Shown: positions 1-9,088, counted from the stretch's first letter. The stretch is 12,041 nucleotides of DNA from Candidatus Kapaibacterium sp. (GCA_023259575.1 JALRHN010000055.1:1-12041); one strand, 5' to 3'. Numbers and translations: made by a program. The notes: generated by a model from the sequence alone, not told the origin.

Positions 1-1588
1 GTGGATTGATATATGCCCATGAAGTTCCTGATGCTGATTCATAAACAAGACCATTATTTGTTCCAGCATATAGCTTGCCATTATGATTTACCAAACTTGT
101 AATTTCAACGTTAGCAGCTAATGTTAATACAGTTGATAAAACATTGCTAGAATAATTATAAATTTTATTATTTGCTACAGATACAATTTTAGACCCAAAA
201 GCCAAAGATTTAGTAAAAGGACTGTCGGACGATGTAGCCTTTTCTGTCCAAATTCTAGGTGTATTAGAAAGTAACCAATCAAAAGTTGAAATACCTTCTT
301 CAAAACTAACCCAACCCTCAAGATCAGCGGATGGAAAATCTGTTACATCTCTGAAATCTGCATAATGAGATGCTTGAAAACTTGAAATTCCTGAGAGATC
401 ATCATATCCTGAAATAGTAATCTTACCTAAATTAGAACCTGCATAATAATCGCCTCTATATGAAATTCTGACATTTGAAATTTGAACAGGATCTTTAAAT
501 GTATACTTCAAAAAATCAGTGGAATATTCATCAGCAATAGTTCTATAAACGGATAACCAATCAGAATCTGGAGTCAATTTAACTTCCACAGAATATTGCT
601 TAGGTGTCGATGCTGTTGCTCCAATAATCATAGACGCAACTGAAGGATATGTAGCAACGCCTTGACTAGAAACTGAAATTGGATCAAAAGATTTGTTTAA
701 ATATTGAACTCCACCATAACCAATAATTTCATAAGAACTTTCATTTTCAGAACCACCAAAATTATTAGCAACTCTAATTGGATTATCTAACATATCATAA
801 GCAACTGTAATATCAGACAAGGAAGATGAATTTTCTCCTTCTAAAATGTAGTATGCTCTACCAGAACTTTTCTGCCATGTAAGGTTATCAGAAGAATATG
901 CAAAATTATTATTAGAATCTGTTTGAGAAGCTATGTAAATACTAGCGTTATCTGAAGTCGGAGGAAATACTTCAATTTCAATCACAAACCAATATTTAGT
1001 TGATTGAGACAGAGTATATACTACATCAAATTTATAATCTGCCAAAGTGTCTGTCAGAGTCGCAAATGTAAATGAAGAAGATGATGTTGCAATAATACTA
1101 CTTGGGTTACCGGCACTATCAGAGTAAATGTAAAACTTAAATCCATTTGCAGTGTTAGAAATTGTGCCGCTTTTCTTCAACTTTACTGTTACAGATTTAA
1201 TTTCTTGCTCTATGTTGGGTGTATAACTCCAGGCTTCATATCTCTTAGTTAAAGTTCTTACATTAGTTGTTGAACTATCAGAAGATGAAGAAGAAGCGAA
1301 TGCGGAAAATTGATGTACGAATATGCCACCAGAATCTTCATTTTGATTGATAATAACATATCCTTGGGGAGCTTTGGTATCAAGAAATACGCTAGCTTTA
1401 GGATATGTGTATGCTTTCTCAAGAACTTCGCATTTTGGAAGTGCAGATGGAGAGTCTATCCAACTGTAAATATCAAAAAAGTTGCTTGGTTGAACAGTTA
1501 ATGTAGATACTTCATTTATCTCAGGAGTAGAAGTAATATTTACATCTTTAGCTTTTTTGGACTTTCTGGTTTTCTTATCTTGAGACAT
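1..1588 (-). CDS. Putative phage tail/virion adhesion protein, C-terminus beyond the window edge
   Basis: An open frame starts at ATG 1586-1588 and stays open to base 2, giving about 529 residues with no stop, so the protein continues past the left edge. The start lies one base after the stop of the giant upstream gene, which suggests translational coupling; no strong Shine-Dalgarno is seen. The N-terminus is Lys-rich (residues 5-14), with no signal peptide or membrane segment. A Ser-rich stretch (about 98-107) precedes a beta-rich region at about 115-250 that resembles 'choice-of-anchor R' modules: 'KSVTVKLKKSGT', then 'FYIYSDSAGNPSSIIATSS', then 'TKYWFVIE'. Residues 330-400 look like another beta-sandwich. 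From about 458 on there are propeller-like strands ('HNGKLYAGTNNGLVYE'). The family is not recognised as a whole. A tail fibre or other virion surface role is inferred from neighbours and composition. Confidence 0.75.
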   Translation of the reverse strand, partial: MSQDKKTRKSKKAKDVNITSTPEINEVSTLTVQPSNFFDIYSWIDSPSALPKCEVLEKAYTYPKASVFLDTKAPQGYVIINQNEDSGGIFVHQFSAFASSSSSDSSTTNVRTLTKRYEAWSYTPNIEQEIKSVTVKLKKSGTISNTANGFKFYIYSDSAGNPSSIIATSSSSFTFATLTDTLADYKFDVVYTLSQSTKYWFVIEIEVFPPTSDNASIYIASQTDSNNNFAYSSDNLTWQKSSGRAYYILEGENSSSLSDITVAYDMLDNPIRVANNFGGSENESSYEIIGYGGVQYLNKSFDPISVSSQGVATYPSVASMIIGATASTPKQYSVEVKLTPDSDWLSVYRTIADEYSTDFLKYTFKDPVQISNVRISYRGDYYAGSNLGKITISGYDDLSGISSFQASHYADFRDVTDFPSADLEGWVSFEEGISTFDWLLSNTPRIWTEKATSSDSPFTKSLAFGSKIVSVANNKIYNYSSNVLSTVLTLAANVEITSLVNHNGKLYAGTNNGLVYESASGTSWAYINP

Positions 1589-1589
1589 A

Positions 1590-4500
1590 TTAGACAATTA
1601 TGCTTTCGTATTGACCTGACACAACTAAAATATTATTGTGAGTTATTGCTAATAAAGGTCTGATCATACCCTTGGTGTCATTATTAATAATTTCCCTAGC
1701 TACAACTCCATCTTCCTGTACCCAAATTTCTTTTTCTGCAATATATTTGAATGTTTTACTCATTCTATCAATTGGATTATCAGATAATCTTGTTGTTAAT
1801 AATCCATCAGTCAAAGCATAAAGAGTACCTAAATGATGCACTAGTTTTTGTACACCGCCAGTAGATGGGAATCTCCATGTCAAATGGAAATCGTCAATCT
1901 TCTTAGTTGATGGAGATAAAGATTCACCATACAAGAAATTTAAATGTCCATAAATAAACTTAGAAGCTGCTTCACTATAATCAATTTTACCTAATTTGAT
2001 ATATTCAGCACTGTTTTTCGACACTAAGCAATTAACTTTACTAAATACTGGATTAACGTTACCACCATACCAAATCTTTAAATCTCTATTTTCTACACCA
2101 ATTCTGATAGATGTAGGATTTTGAGTAATAGAATTTGGTAAATCGTTGTCATAAATCATAACATAATCTACGTAGATATTATTAGGTCTTAGATTCTCTT
2201 CGAAATTAGCAAACTCAAAAGCCAAGTAGTTAACTTCGCCATTCCATGATGGAGAGAATTCATAAGTGTAATATTTTGCAGATTTATTCTCAAGAGGAAC
2301 TTCACAATAGTTTAAATCTTGTTTAGAATGAGATGACCAATACATTCTGATTTTTGCTTCTGATGCATTTTCATATAGAGGAGTATTGTAAACTAATCTC
2401 AACTTAATTTTAACTCTAGTTGTTTCATCTACAATCATAGTTTTAGAAGTTGTTAATGATTGAGTAGTAAAATCAGAACTAAATAAATCAGTATTGGACC
2501 AGAAGATAAATGGGTTTCCATAATTAAAACTGGAATCTAATTGAACATTTAAATACTGCTCATTGCCAGCGCTAACAGGAGTACCTGCTTTCTTGTTATC
2601 TCCAACAGGTACTACATATTTTCCAGCAAACCAATCTTCATTAATTGCTGTAGAATTTGTTGTCTCCCAATAAGGACCAGTATCTTCTGTGTTGTTATTT
2701 GAAAAACTCCAAATCTTAATGATATTTGATTTTTGAATTCCATTAATTGTTGGGTAGTAAGAAATCTCAGAAGTGGTTGTTCCATTTTCAAGATACATTT
2801 TTGTAGAATCATATCTTATAGTATAATTATAAAAACCATCTGAAACCTCAATTGCTTGTTTGCCTGTACCAGAGACATGCTGTAGATCTAAATCAATAGT
2901 GTATTTATATTTATCAAAAACAAATGATCCAGTAGCAAATGTATAATCTGCAGCAGGTTGTAAAATCCATAAAGATTTGGTATTTCTAGTTCCATAATCA
3001 ACATTAATTGCCCAACCAGCAGTAATATTAGATGCACCTGTGGAAAAAGCCGAATCTCTTACCCAGCTAGTCGAGGAAACTACATATAGTCCATTTTCAT
3101 TTGGATTAGTTTGATTTTTAACAAGAACTCTATCACCAATGCTTAATATAATTCCATCAATTGTTTGAGTACCTGATAAAGTAATTAACTCTGTAGTTGC
3201 AACTTTAGCATTATATGGATTAGTGTAAATTGGCTTCAAAGAATTACATAAATATTCCCAGTCACTTCCAGAATCAAAAGAAAATAATGCTGTTGAAGAA
3301 GATGTAGTGTCTAAAGCAATATAATTTCTAATAGATCCAATATAATTATCATCTATAATTGGACTATAAGATAATGCAGAAGAAGATCTTTGTGTAGAAT
3401 TTCCTAAATAACTTGTTGAAGAGCTAAAATAATATTGAGCAGGATAAGGGTCTCTAGCAAAAACTTCATCAAACTCAACTTGCATCCATTTATCAACATT
3501 AGATGGATTTAATACACTTGTCTCAACATAACTATAAATTTCAGGTCTTCCATCTAAACCAGCTAAAACTTGATTGTCAGATGCAGCTAAAGCCCTAACT
3601 GCTGGCAATGATGTTTCACTTAATCCTAAGTTTTGATTAATTAATAATGTGCTAGTAACTAACTCTGATTCGAGTCCTAATTCATTAATAAATCTTTCAT
3701 ATCTGACCATTTTAGAAGATCTACAGCCAACAAATATTTTATTGAATGCAGAAACTAATGACATTGCACCACCAGAAGATAATGCTAAATCTCCTGTGTT
3801 GCCAACCTGTAACCAAGAAGCATTACTTGAAATTTCAGAAAGTTTTGATCTAAATAATCTTGGTTTTTTGTCAGTAGAAACATAAACATAATACTCAGAT
3901 TCATGTAAATACTGATGAACTAAAATTGATGTAATAGGCAAAGCAATACCATCAAAAGCTGTAAATATTGGTCCTGTTAACTTACTACCATCATATAAAT
4001 AAACTGAGCCTTTACTTGTGCCTAAAATAATCCCATTTGCATATGATTTGACAGCTGTGATACAAATTTCTCCATAATGCCCAAGATCTAAAGCTTTTTT
4101 GAATACATTGTCATCCCACGAATAAAGAACAGCGGAGTTCCTTGTAACTGTACATGTAATTTGCACTCCTAAAGGTATCGCTGAAGCAAATACAATGAGT
4201 CCAGAAGATGGATCAACTACATAAGAAAGTGCAGTTCCATTAATGACAATAGTATCGTTTGTTCTAGCTGATAAAATTCTTCCTGTAGTATTAGACTTGA
4301 TATAAAATGCAGTTCTAGCTACATAATTACCATTAGTAGATTCAATTAAACTCATATTCAAATACTGAGTTTGTTTAGTACCTCCGAAGAATAAAGTTTC
4401 AGAATACACTCCTGTTTTTTGCCAAGAATCTGCACTTACGAAAACAATTCCTCTTGAACTAGCTTCATATAGTTTACTCCAGATATTTTCCTGAAGAGAT

Positions 4501-7500
4501 ATATTATTTCCATAGTCTCTTAATTGAAATTGCAAACTCTTTCTACCATCACCGGAAGATAATGAAAAATTATTAATATTCTTATATGAATTCCAATTTG
4601 ACCAAGAAGTATATCCATTTGAATTTACTGTGCGGAATCTGAAATCCTTAATCCCTGAAACTCTATCATTTGCAGTAAATTTAACAGTTGATTTTAAAGA
4701 ATTTACATAACTTAAATCTAGATTATTTGATGTGTCATAGAAATTTGCATTTCCAGTTGGAGGTGTGGTGTCAACAATTGCCTGACCTTGAGCAAATACA
4801 GTCAACGGGAATGATTCAGAAATATTTCCCATAAAATCAATTACTTGTGCCCAGATTTTTCTAGCACCAATCATGCCAGCATTCATATTAGAAGTTACTG
4901 TTTCAGAAATGCCAAAATTATTAGTAGAGCTAGATCCATATAAATAAACTACATACTGAGCACTACCAGACTGATTAAATTGTTCCCAAGATTGCCAGGG
5001 AGTATAAGAAACATTTCCGTAGTCAGTTTCTTTGCCAAATCTAAATGCCAACACACCAGAAGAAGAATCATTTGCTTTAATTCTTACCGTAGCAGTTCTT
5101 ACCGTAGTTTTATCAACAAATTCAATTACAGGTTTATTATTAACAAAAGCTGGTGGAGTAATATCAACTTTTAATGAATCAGAAAGTATTGATGCAGATG
5201 AGCTAATATTTGCATGTGACAAGGCTCTTACTCTACCTGTCAAATACAAATTATCTCTTTTGTTTCTTTCTCTTAATACTGCTTTAGAATAAACCTTAAA
5301 CCATAATCTAGGTGCTAAATTCCATCCAGCAAAATCTCCAGTTGAAATAACTTCAGATTCTGTAGTTTCTTTAGAATTGGAAGTGCCTAGTGTAAGACCC
5401 ATAGGAAGTCTAATTGCAACCCAAACTTTTTCATTCGCAGTAATATTTAAAGGTCTTGATTCAGTTGGCAATGGATTTTCAGGATTAGTTACCGGAATTT
5501 CATCTAATACAAAAGCTCCAACACTGTATGTTCCATAACTAAGAATCTTTTGAATCAAATCATTATAAGCTGCTGAAACACCACTTGTCAATAATGGTGC
5601 AAGATCGTAAGTAAACCAATCTGTTTTAGAAGATCCAATTTCTTCATTACTATTTGAAAAGAATCTAAATTTTACATTAATAGATTCAGATGGTAAAGCT
5701 CTAGATGCCCATAATGCTTTAATTTCAAGTAATGTTGGATTGATAGCTGAATAAAAAGAAGATAAAGATCCAAATGTGATTTTCTTGGTAAATACTGTTG
5801 ACTTATAATGATAATATTCTTGATTAGAATAATTATCTGGATAATCTAAATACCAATATGTCTTACCATTTACGTTTCCATTTAAGATTGCATAAGGTTG
5901 ATATCTAGATGCTGCTGTTGACGAATCTAAAACCCAGGAGCCATTAAGTCCACTTCCAGGATTAATGACTTTATAAATTCCATTTTGATATTTGTCGAGC
6001 TGGTCTTTAACTAAAACTAAATCCCCTGAAGACAATGTATAGCCATCAAGAACAGAAGGTGCTGCTAAAATATTTACATTTATGCCGTTTGTAGTAGCTT
6101 TGATAGAAATAGCAGATAATTCAGTAAATGGAATCTTATAATCCCACCCTTGGAAATCTGTACTACCTGCTAATAAAAATTGTCCAAGCCATGGTTTAAT
6201 TTGTCCACTTCCAGTATCTGATTTTAAAAAGTGTCTGATAGTTGAATTATTTAAACTATCATCAGAAATTAATCTAGGTAAACCATATACACTGAAATTA
6301 TTAACAATAGAACTTCCTGAGCCAAATGTAGAACCAACAAATCCAGTAGCTATATAATATCCCAAACCATTCTTATAAGTCCAAATTTTGTTCGATAAAA
6401 GAATAGATCCTTTAATTTCATTGTTTCTTTTTAAGATAATCCATGTACCATCAGCATTTGACTTATTTAATTGCCCCTTATAACCTACTGGATGTTCGTC
6501 AGTGATATAAATAGCATAATCATCTATATCGTTAGGGTTATACTTACATAAAACTTGAGAGGTTGAAACATTTGAATAAATTCTCTCAACTAATAAAACT
6601 TGAGAATTTTTAGCATCAAAGAAAACAGCAACTGTAGTAGTATTAATTGGTTCATGAGTAGGAACATAATCAGGAAGACATCTTGTAATCATTGGTCTTA
6701 AAAGAGTACTATCAGATGCATTAACTGTTGGATCTGTGCTAAAAACTACATAATAAGTATCTGAATTATGGTCTATATTTGTATATACTACAGCTCTTGA
6801 AGACATAGTAGGCTTATTTAATTGATACTCTACAATTTCAGAAGAATTTAACTTATTAACTGTAAGTCCTGTAGCTAAAGTCACTGGTGAACTTGAACCA
6901 ATCAAAGGCTCAGAATAAAGAGTCCACTCATTTTTAATATTAACTGAATTGACCCAGCTAGTAACATTGACAGTTGGAAAATTTAATGGATGTTTATCAT
7001 CAACTTTACAATCGCCCAAGTCTGCATTAAGATAAGCATTACCCTTGACTAATGCAATTTCACTAATCGTTACAGTACCATCGTGAGCATTAATAGAAGC
7101 ACCATAACCACATTTAATCGTATCAACTGTAAATTCTGGAATTAAAGATGAAGCCAATAAATAACTTTGATTATCAGTGGCTGTCCAATAAAATTCAACA
7201 ATATATTGATCATCTGTAGTTTTAGAAAGATAAGATTCAAATAAACCACCTTGAAGAATCAAATCTCTGAGGTGTAGTGGTAGATTTGTAGTTTGATTTT
7301 CTACTGAATCAACTCCATTGACAACTTTATATAATTTTGCAACCGGATAAGCATTAGGGGAGGATGTAATTGAACATACAATTTCCTGAGAAGAGCCTGG
7401 ATTTGAAGCTAAATCTAAATAATGAAGTTTTGCAAAGATTTTATATTCAGCTGCAGTATTTGATATAGTTAAATTAATCTTAGATTGGGACAAAATTGAA

Positions 7501-8429
7501 AGGTCAGAGCCTACTAAAGAAAAACCATTATTACCATAGAAAAATGCACCTCTTCTTGATGAGTTGAGAGCAATAGAAGTTCCTAAAGTTAATGATTCTG
7601 AAGTGTATGTAGTTGCAGCGTAGTTAATTTTATAGCTTGTTGTTGGAAGGTTTGTACCAGCAACATCATTGACCATAGATCTAAAATTACCAGAAGTATT
7701 ATTAGAACGTGTCGTGAGTAAATTCAAAACCCCTGTGTCATAAGAAATTTCAAAAATGTCACCAATATACGAGCTAACTCCAGATCCATAAATGCCAGTT
7801 GAAGATTCTGAGCTTGATCTAAAGTGAAATAAAGATTGAGCACCTGTAAATCCAGTTTTATTAGTATCTGCAATCAGTCTTCCTGGAGTAGATGGTAATT
7901 CTCCTTCCCAAGAAATTTGATCATATATGGCATAGCCTTCTGGATAACTAGCTTGTTCGCCAGAAGTTGATTGAACTAAAGCTTTGATATAAACTGTTGA
8001 CAATCCACCTGTAGCAGATAATGGCCAGTTATTGATTACATAAAGACCTGTTCCAGCAGCAGTTGTCCTTGAAGTCTCTATAGTTGAACTAGAGCTGAAA
8101 AAATATAATGAATTTAAATTTAATGTATAGTCAGTGCTTGAAGAATAATTTCCTGCGCTTGGCCAGTTTTCAATTTTAATAGTTGACTGATTACTGAATT
8201 CTGGGTCGTTGGAGATTTCTAAGCTAACAATTTTTTGAAGTGCAACTGGTTCTCTATTAACAGTATCTAAAAGCTCAAATTTTAATGTAATTGTATGATT
8301 ATTAGCATCTAAAGCAGAAGTTAACGCAGGTTTATTTGTGTTATAAACTGCACCTGAATCTAAAAAATTTGAACGTAAATATGTGCTTCTCAGATTATCT
8401 GGAAGAACTAATTGAGCTTTAATTGGCAT
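1590..8429 (-). CDS. Giant modular phage structural protein (probable tail fibre/host-adhesion), 2,279 residues
   Basis: This is a single uninterrupted frame starting at ATG 8427-8429 behind an AGGA Shine-Dalgarno. The protein is rich in Ser, Asn, Thr and Tyr and predicted beta-rich, with no signal peptide, no membrane segment and no enzymatic motif that I recognise. Modules in order: unknown beta regions (1-600); a possible LamG/ConA-like segment (about 600-720); a 'GDLVLVKDQ...QNGIY' module (776-882); two Ig-like modules starting 'ITPP' and 'TTPP' (about 1089 and 1220); a propeller-like segment (about 1448-1640); a second 'GDRVLVKNQ...ENGLY' module (1740-1841); a possible carbohydrate-binding-like sandwich (about 1950-2080); and a C-terminal propeller-like strand pair ('LGTLYALTDGLLTT'). 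The 'VLVKNQ' module is familiar from tailed-phage tail and fibre proteins, which is the main reason for the phage call. Receptor binding is inference. A large cell-surface adhesin is the alternative, but lack of secretion and anchor signals argues against it. Confidence 0.85.
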   Translation of the reverse strand: MPIKAQLVLPDNLRSTYLRSNFLDSGAVYNTNKPALTSALDANNHTITLKFELLDTVNREPVALQKIVSLEISNDPEFSNQSTIKIENWPSAGNYSSSTDYTLNLNSLYFFSSSSTIETSRTTAAGTGLYVINNWPLSATGGLSTVYIKALVQSTSGEQASYPEGYAIYDQISWEGELPSTPGRLIADTNKTGFTGAQSLFHFRSSSESSTGIYGSGVSSYIGDIFEISYDTGVLNLLTTRSNNTSGNFRSMVNDVAGTNLPTTSYKINYAATTYTSESLTLGTSIALNSSRRGAFFYGNNGFSLVGSDLSILSQSKINLTISNTAAEYKIFAKLHYLDLASNPGSSQEIVCSITSSPNAYPVAKLYKVVNGVDSVENQTTNLPLHLRDLILQGGLFESYLSKTTDDQYIVEFYWTATDNQSYLLASSLIPEFTVDTIKCGYGASINAHDGTVTISEIALVKGNAYLNADLGDCKVDDKHPLNFPTVNVTSWVNSVNIKNEWTLYSEPLIGSSSPVTLATGLTVNKLNSSEIVEYQLNKPTMSSRAVVYTNIDHNSDTYYVVFSTDPTVNASDSTLLRPMITRCLPDYVPTHEPINTTTVAVFFDAKNSQVLLVERIYSNVSTSQVLCKYNPNDIDDYAIYITDEHPVGYKGQLNKSNADGTWIILKRNNEIKGSILLSNKIWTYKNGLGYYIATGFVGSTFGSGSSIVNNFSVYGLPRLISDDSLNNSTIRHFLKSDTGSGQIKPWLGQFLLAGSTDFQGWDYKIPFTELSAISIKATTNGINVNILAAPSVLDGYTLSSGDLVLVKDQLDKYQNGIYKVINPGSGLNGSWVLDSSTAASRYQPYAILNGNVNGKTYWYLDYPDNYSNQEYYHYKSTVFTKKITFGSLSSFYSAINPTLLEIKALWASRALPSESINVKFRFFSNSNEEIGSSKTDWFTYDLAPLLTSGVSAAYNDLIQKILSYGTYSVGAFVLDEIPVTNPENPLPTESRPLNITANEKVWVAIRLPMGLTLGTSNSKETTESEVISTGDFAGWNLAPRLWFKVYSKAVLRERNKRDNLYLTGRVRALSHANISSSASILSDSLKVDITPPAFVNNKPVIEFVDKTTVRTATVRIKANDSSSGVLAFRFGKETDYGNVSYTPWQSWEQFNQSGSAQYVVYLYGSSSTNNFGISETVTSNMNAGMIGARKIWAQVIDFMGNISESFPLTVFAQGQAIVDTTPPTGNANFYDTSNNLDLSYVNSLKSTVKFTANDRVSGIKDFRFRTVNSNGYTSWSNWNSYKNINNFSLSSGDGRKSLQFQLRDYGNNISLQENIWSKLYEASSRGIVFVSADSWQKTGVYSETLFFGGTKQTQYLNMSLIESTNGNYVARTAFYIKSNTTGRILSARTNDTIVINGTALSYVVDPSSGLIVFASAIPLGVQITCTVTRNSAVLYSWDDNVFKKALDLGHYGEICITAVKSYANGIILGTSKGSVYLYDGSKLTGPIFTAFDGIALPITSILVHQYLHESEYYVYVSTDKKPRLFRSKLSEISSNASWLQVGNTGDLALSSGGAMSLVSAFNKIFVGCRSSKMVRYERFINELGLESELVTSTLLINQNLGLSETSLPAVRALAASDNQVLAGLDGRPEIYSYVETSVLNPSNVDKWMQVEFDEVFARDPYPAQYYFSSSTSYLGNSTQRSSSALSYSPIIDDNYIGSIRNYIALDTTSSSTALFSFDSGSDWEYLCNSLKPIYTNPYNAKVATTELITLSGTQTIDGIILSIGDRVLVKNQTNPNENGLYVVSSTSWVRDSAFSTGASNITAGWAINVDYGTRNTKSLWILQPAADYTFATGSFVFDKYKYTIDLDLQHVSGTGKQAIEVSDGFYNYTIRYDSTKMYLENGTTTSEISYYPTINGIQKSNIIKIWSFSNNNTEDTGPYWETTNSTAINEDWFAGKYVVPVGDNKKAGTPVSAGNEQYLNVQLDSSFNYGNPFIFWSNTDLFSSDFTTQSLTTSKTMIVDETTRVKIKLRLVYNTPLYENASEAKIRMYWSSHSKQDLNYCEVPLENKSAKYYTYEFSPSWNGEVNYLAFEFANFEENLRPNNIYVDYVMIYDNDLPNSITQNPTSIRIGVENRDLKIWYGGNVNPVFSKVNCLVSKNSAEYIKLGKIDYSEAASKFIYGHLNFLYGESLSPSTKKIDDFHLTWRFPSTGGVQKLVHHLGTLYALTDGLLTTRLSDNPIDRMSKTFKYIAEKEIWVQEDGVVAREIINNDTKGMIRPLLAITHNNILVVSGQYESIIV
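2907..3212 (-). repeat. Second copy of the 'VLVKNQ' phage tail module, inside the giant protein
   Basis: This encodes about residues 1740-1841. It opens with a strand ending 'LSGTQTIDG', then 'GDRVLVKNQTNPNENGLYVV', a Trp-Val-Arg-Asp strand, and closes with 'GSFVFDKY'. The order T/L-S-G-T-Q-T-I-D-G, G-D-R-V-L-V-K-N-Q, E-N-G-I/L-Y is a recurring module of tailed-phage tail proteins. It is closer to the usual form than the first copy. Boundaries are approximate. Confidence 0.7.
3510..4088 (-). other. Propeller-like segment inside the giant protein
   Basis: This encodes about residues 1448-1640. It contains strands with the pattern I-x-x-V/L-...-NG-hydrophobic-hydrophobic-x-GT-x-x-G-x-V-Y, such as 'ANGIILGTSKGSVYLYDG', 'NKIFVGCRSSKMVRYE' and 'DNQVLAGLDGRPEIYSY'. 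The pattern resembles beta-propeller blades of the Kelch/WD/two-component-propeller type. Blade count cannot be set by eye. A similar segment occurs in the following gene. Confidence 0.45.
4470..5165 (-). repeat. Two Ig-like 'TPP' modules inside the giant protein
   Basis: Two modules begin with 'VDITPPAF' (about residue 1089) and 'VDTTPPTGNANF' (about 1220). Each is followed by a strand with 'KAND/TANDR..SG(V/I)..FRF' and a Trp-rich 'PWQSWEQF' or 'SWSNWNSY' strand. This D-x-TPP ... A-x-D-x-x-SGI ... pattern is typical of extracellular Ig-like beta-sandwich repeats found in bacterial surface and phage tail proteins, where they serve as spacers or ligand-binding units. Boundaries are approximate. 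Confidence 0.6.
5081..5107 (-). repeat. Short near-tandem duplication in the first TPP module
   Basis: The 12-base string TTCTTACCGTAG occurs at 5081-5092 and again at 5096-5107, a 15-base period. In the protein this gives 'TVRTATVRI', a five-residue repeat within a predicted strand. It is in frame and so leaves the giant frame open. Confidence 0.6.
5784..6104 (-). repeat. First, diverged copy of the 'VLVKNQ' phage tail module, inside the giant protein
   Basis: This encodes about residues 776-882. It matches the second copy in order: a Thr/Asn-rich lead strand, 'LDGYTLSSGDLVLVKDQ', then 'YQNGIYKVI', a 'GSWVLDSS' strand, and a closing '...YHYKSTVFTKK'. It has diverged (VKDQ instead of VKNQ, QNG instead of ENG), so it is an old duplication or a separate acquisition rather than a recent copy. 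Confidence 0.65.
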
Positions 8430-8436
8430 GTTTGAT

Positions 8437-8440
8437 TCCT
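8437..8440 (-). promoter_or_regulatory. Ribosome-binding site of the giant structural gene
   Basis: On the minus strand AGGA lies seven bases before ATG 8427-8429. It fixes the start of the 2,279-residue frame and is the clearest Shine-Dalgarno in the phage-like part. Confidence 0.7.
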
Positions 8441-8442
8441 AA

Positions 8443-8477
8443 AATAGGCAATGAAAAATAGAGATTTCTTGCCTATT
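8443..8477 (-). other. Inverted repeat (hairpin) between two phage genes
   Basis: A perfect 9-base inverted repeat, AATAGGCAA at 8443-8451 and TTGCCTATT at 8469-8477, is separated by 17 bases. With one bulge (8452) four more pairs form inside (GAAA 8453-8456 with TTTC 8465-8468), leaving an eight-base loop. It sits in the 73-base gap between the truncated structural gene and the giant gene. On the minus strand it is followed by TT and then the AGGA ribosome-binding site. The stem is AT-rich and the U-tract very short, so a strong intrinsic terminator is doubtful. A weak terminator, an mRNA-processing or stability element, or a translation-modulating structure are all possible. Confidence 0.5.
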
Positions 8478-8502
8478 AATTCCAATTTTACAAGATTTTT
8501 AC

Positions 8503-9088
8503 CTATACGATTCCAAACGATATAGGCATAGATTCTTGAATGATCATTGGGCAGTAAACATCCATTAACATAAATCCATCGACATAATTGACTGTATCTT
8601 CTTTATGAAAGTCAAAAGAAGCTACATAAATCGACATTGTTGGATTTAAAGCACTATCATGTTCAACAAAATACATTGATAAGCTAATTGGATCCTTTAC
8701 TGTATCCAAACCCGCTGGGAGAGATAATTTAAGTTTTAAAGCAGACTTTTCGCCTTGAGTAATTGCTGGTTCTACTACTCTATCTGAAACTATTTTGAAA
8801 TAAATTGTTCTTTTGTCAAATCCAATGCCTTCATTAATTGCATCTAATTCTGCCGTAGTTAAATCAGGACCATGAGTAGGAACAGTAGAAATTACTGGAT
8901 TTCCATGTCTTATGTCTCTAGGTCTACTAAAAGTATTACTGCTAAATTTATCATAGACACCTATTGCAAATTCAGGATCTCTCTGCCCGACAGAAATATT
9001 TAATGGTGAAGTTAATGCAGTAAATGCAGACACAGAAGAAGATTTAAATTCACTTGTTACTTCTTCGAAAATTAAAGTAGAAGTAAGT
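8503..9088 (-). CDS. Phage-like structural protein, 5' end lost at the junction
   Basis: The frame ends at TAG 8503-8505 and is open through and past the junction, up to an ATG at 9159. The first roughly 24 residues from that ATG are antisense to conserved transaldolase sequence and cannot be native, so only about residues 25-218 (from about 'TSTLIFEEV') belong to the gene; the right coordinate is approximate. No plausible in-frame start with a ribosome-binding site follows the junction, so the gene is truncated and its real N-terminus is missing. The product has no recognised motif, signal peptide or membrane segment. Its C-terminus reads 'YVDGFMLMDVYCPMII'. AT-rich base use and the co-directional giant gene downstream place it with the phage structural set; a virion or tail component is inference only. 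Confidence 0.6.

Noticed and set aside
1310..5292. Several short plus-strand and shadow frames within the phage-like genes
   Set aside because: They lie opposite or out of frame within long, clearly coding minus-strand genes and show low-complexity sequence only.
8430..8502. T4-type late promoter before the giant gene
   Set aside because: No TATAAATA-like element is present on the minus strand in this gap.
1..9088. Diversity-generating retroelement, CRISPR array or tRNA genes in the phage-like part
   Set aside because: No reverse transcriptase, no template/variable repeat pair, no regular short repeats and no cloverleaf sequence were seen.
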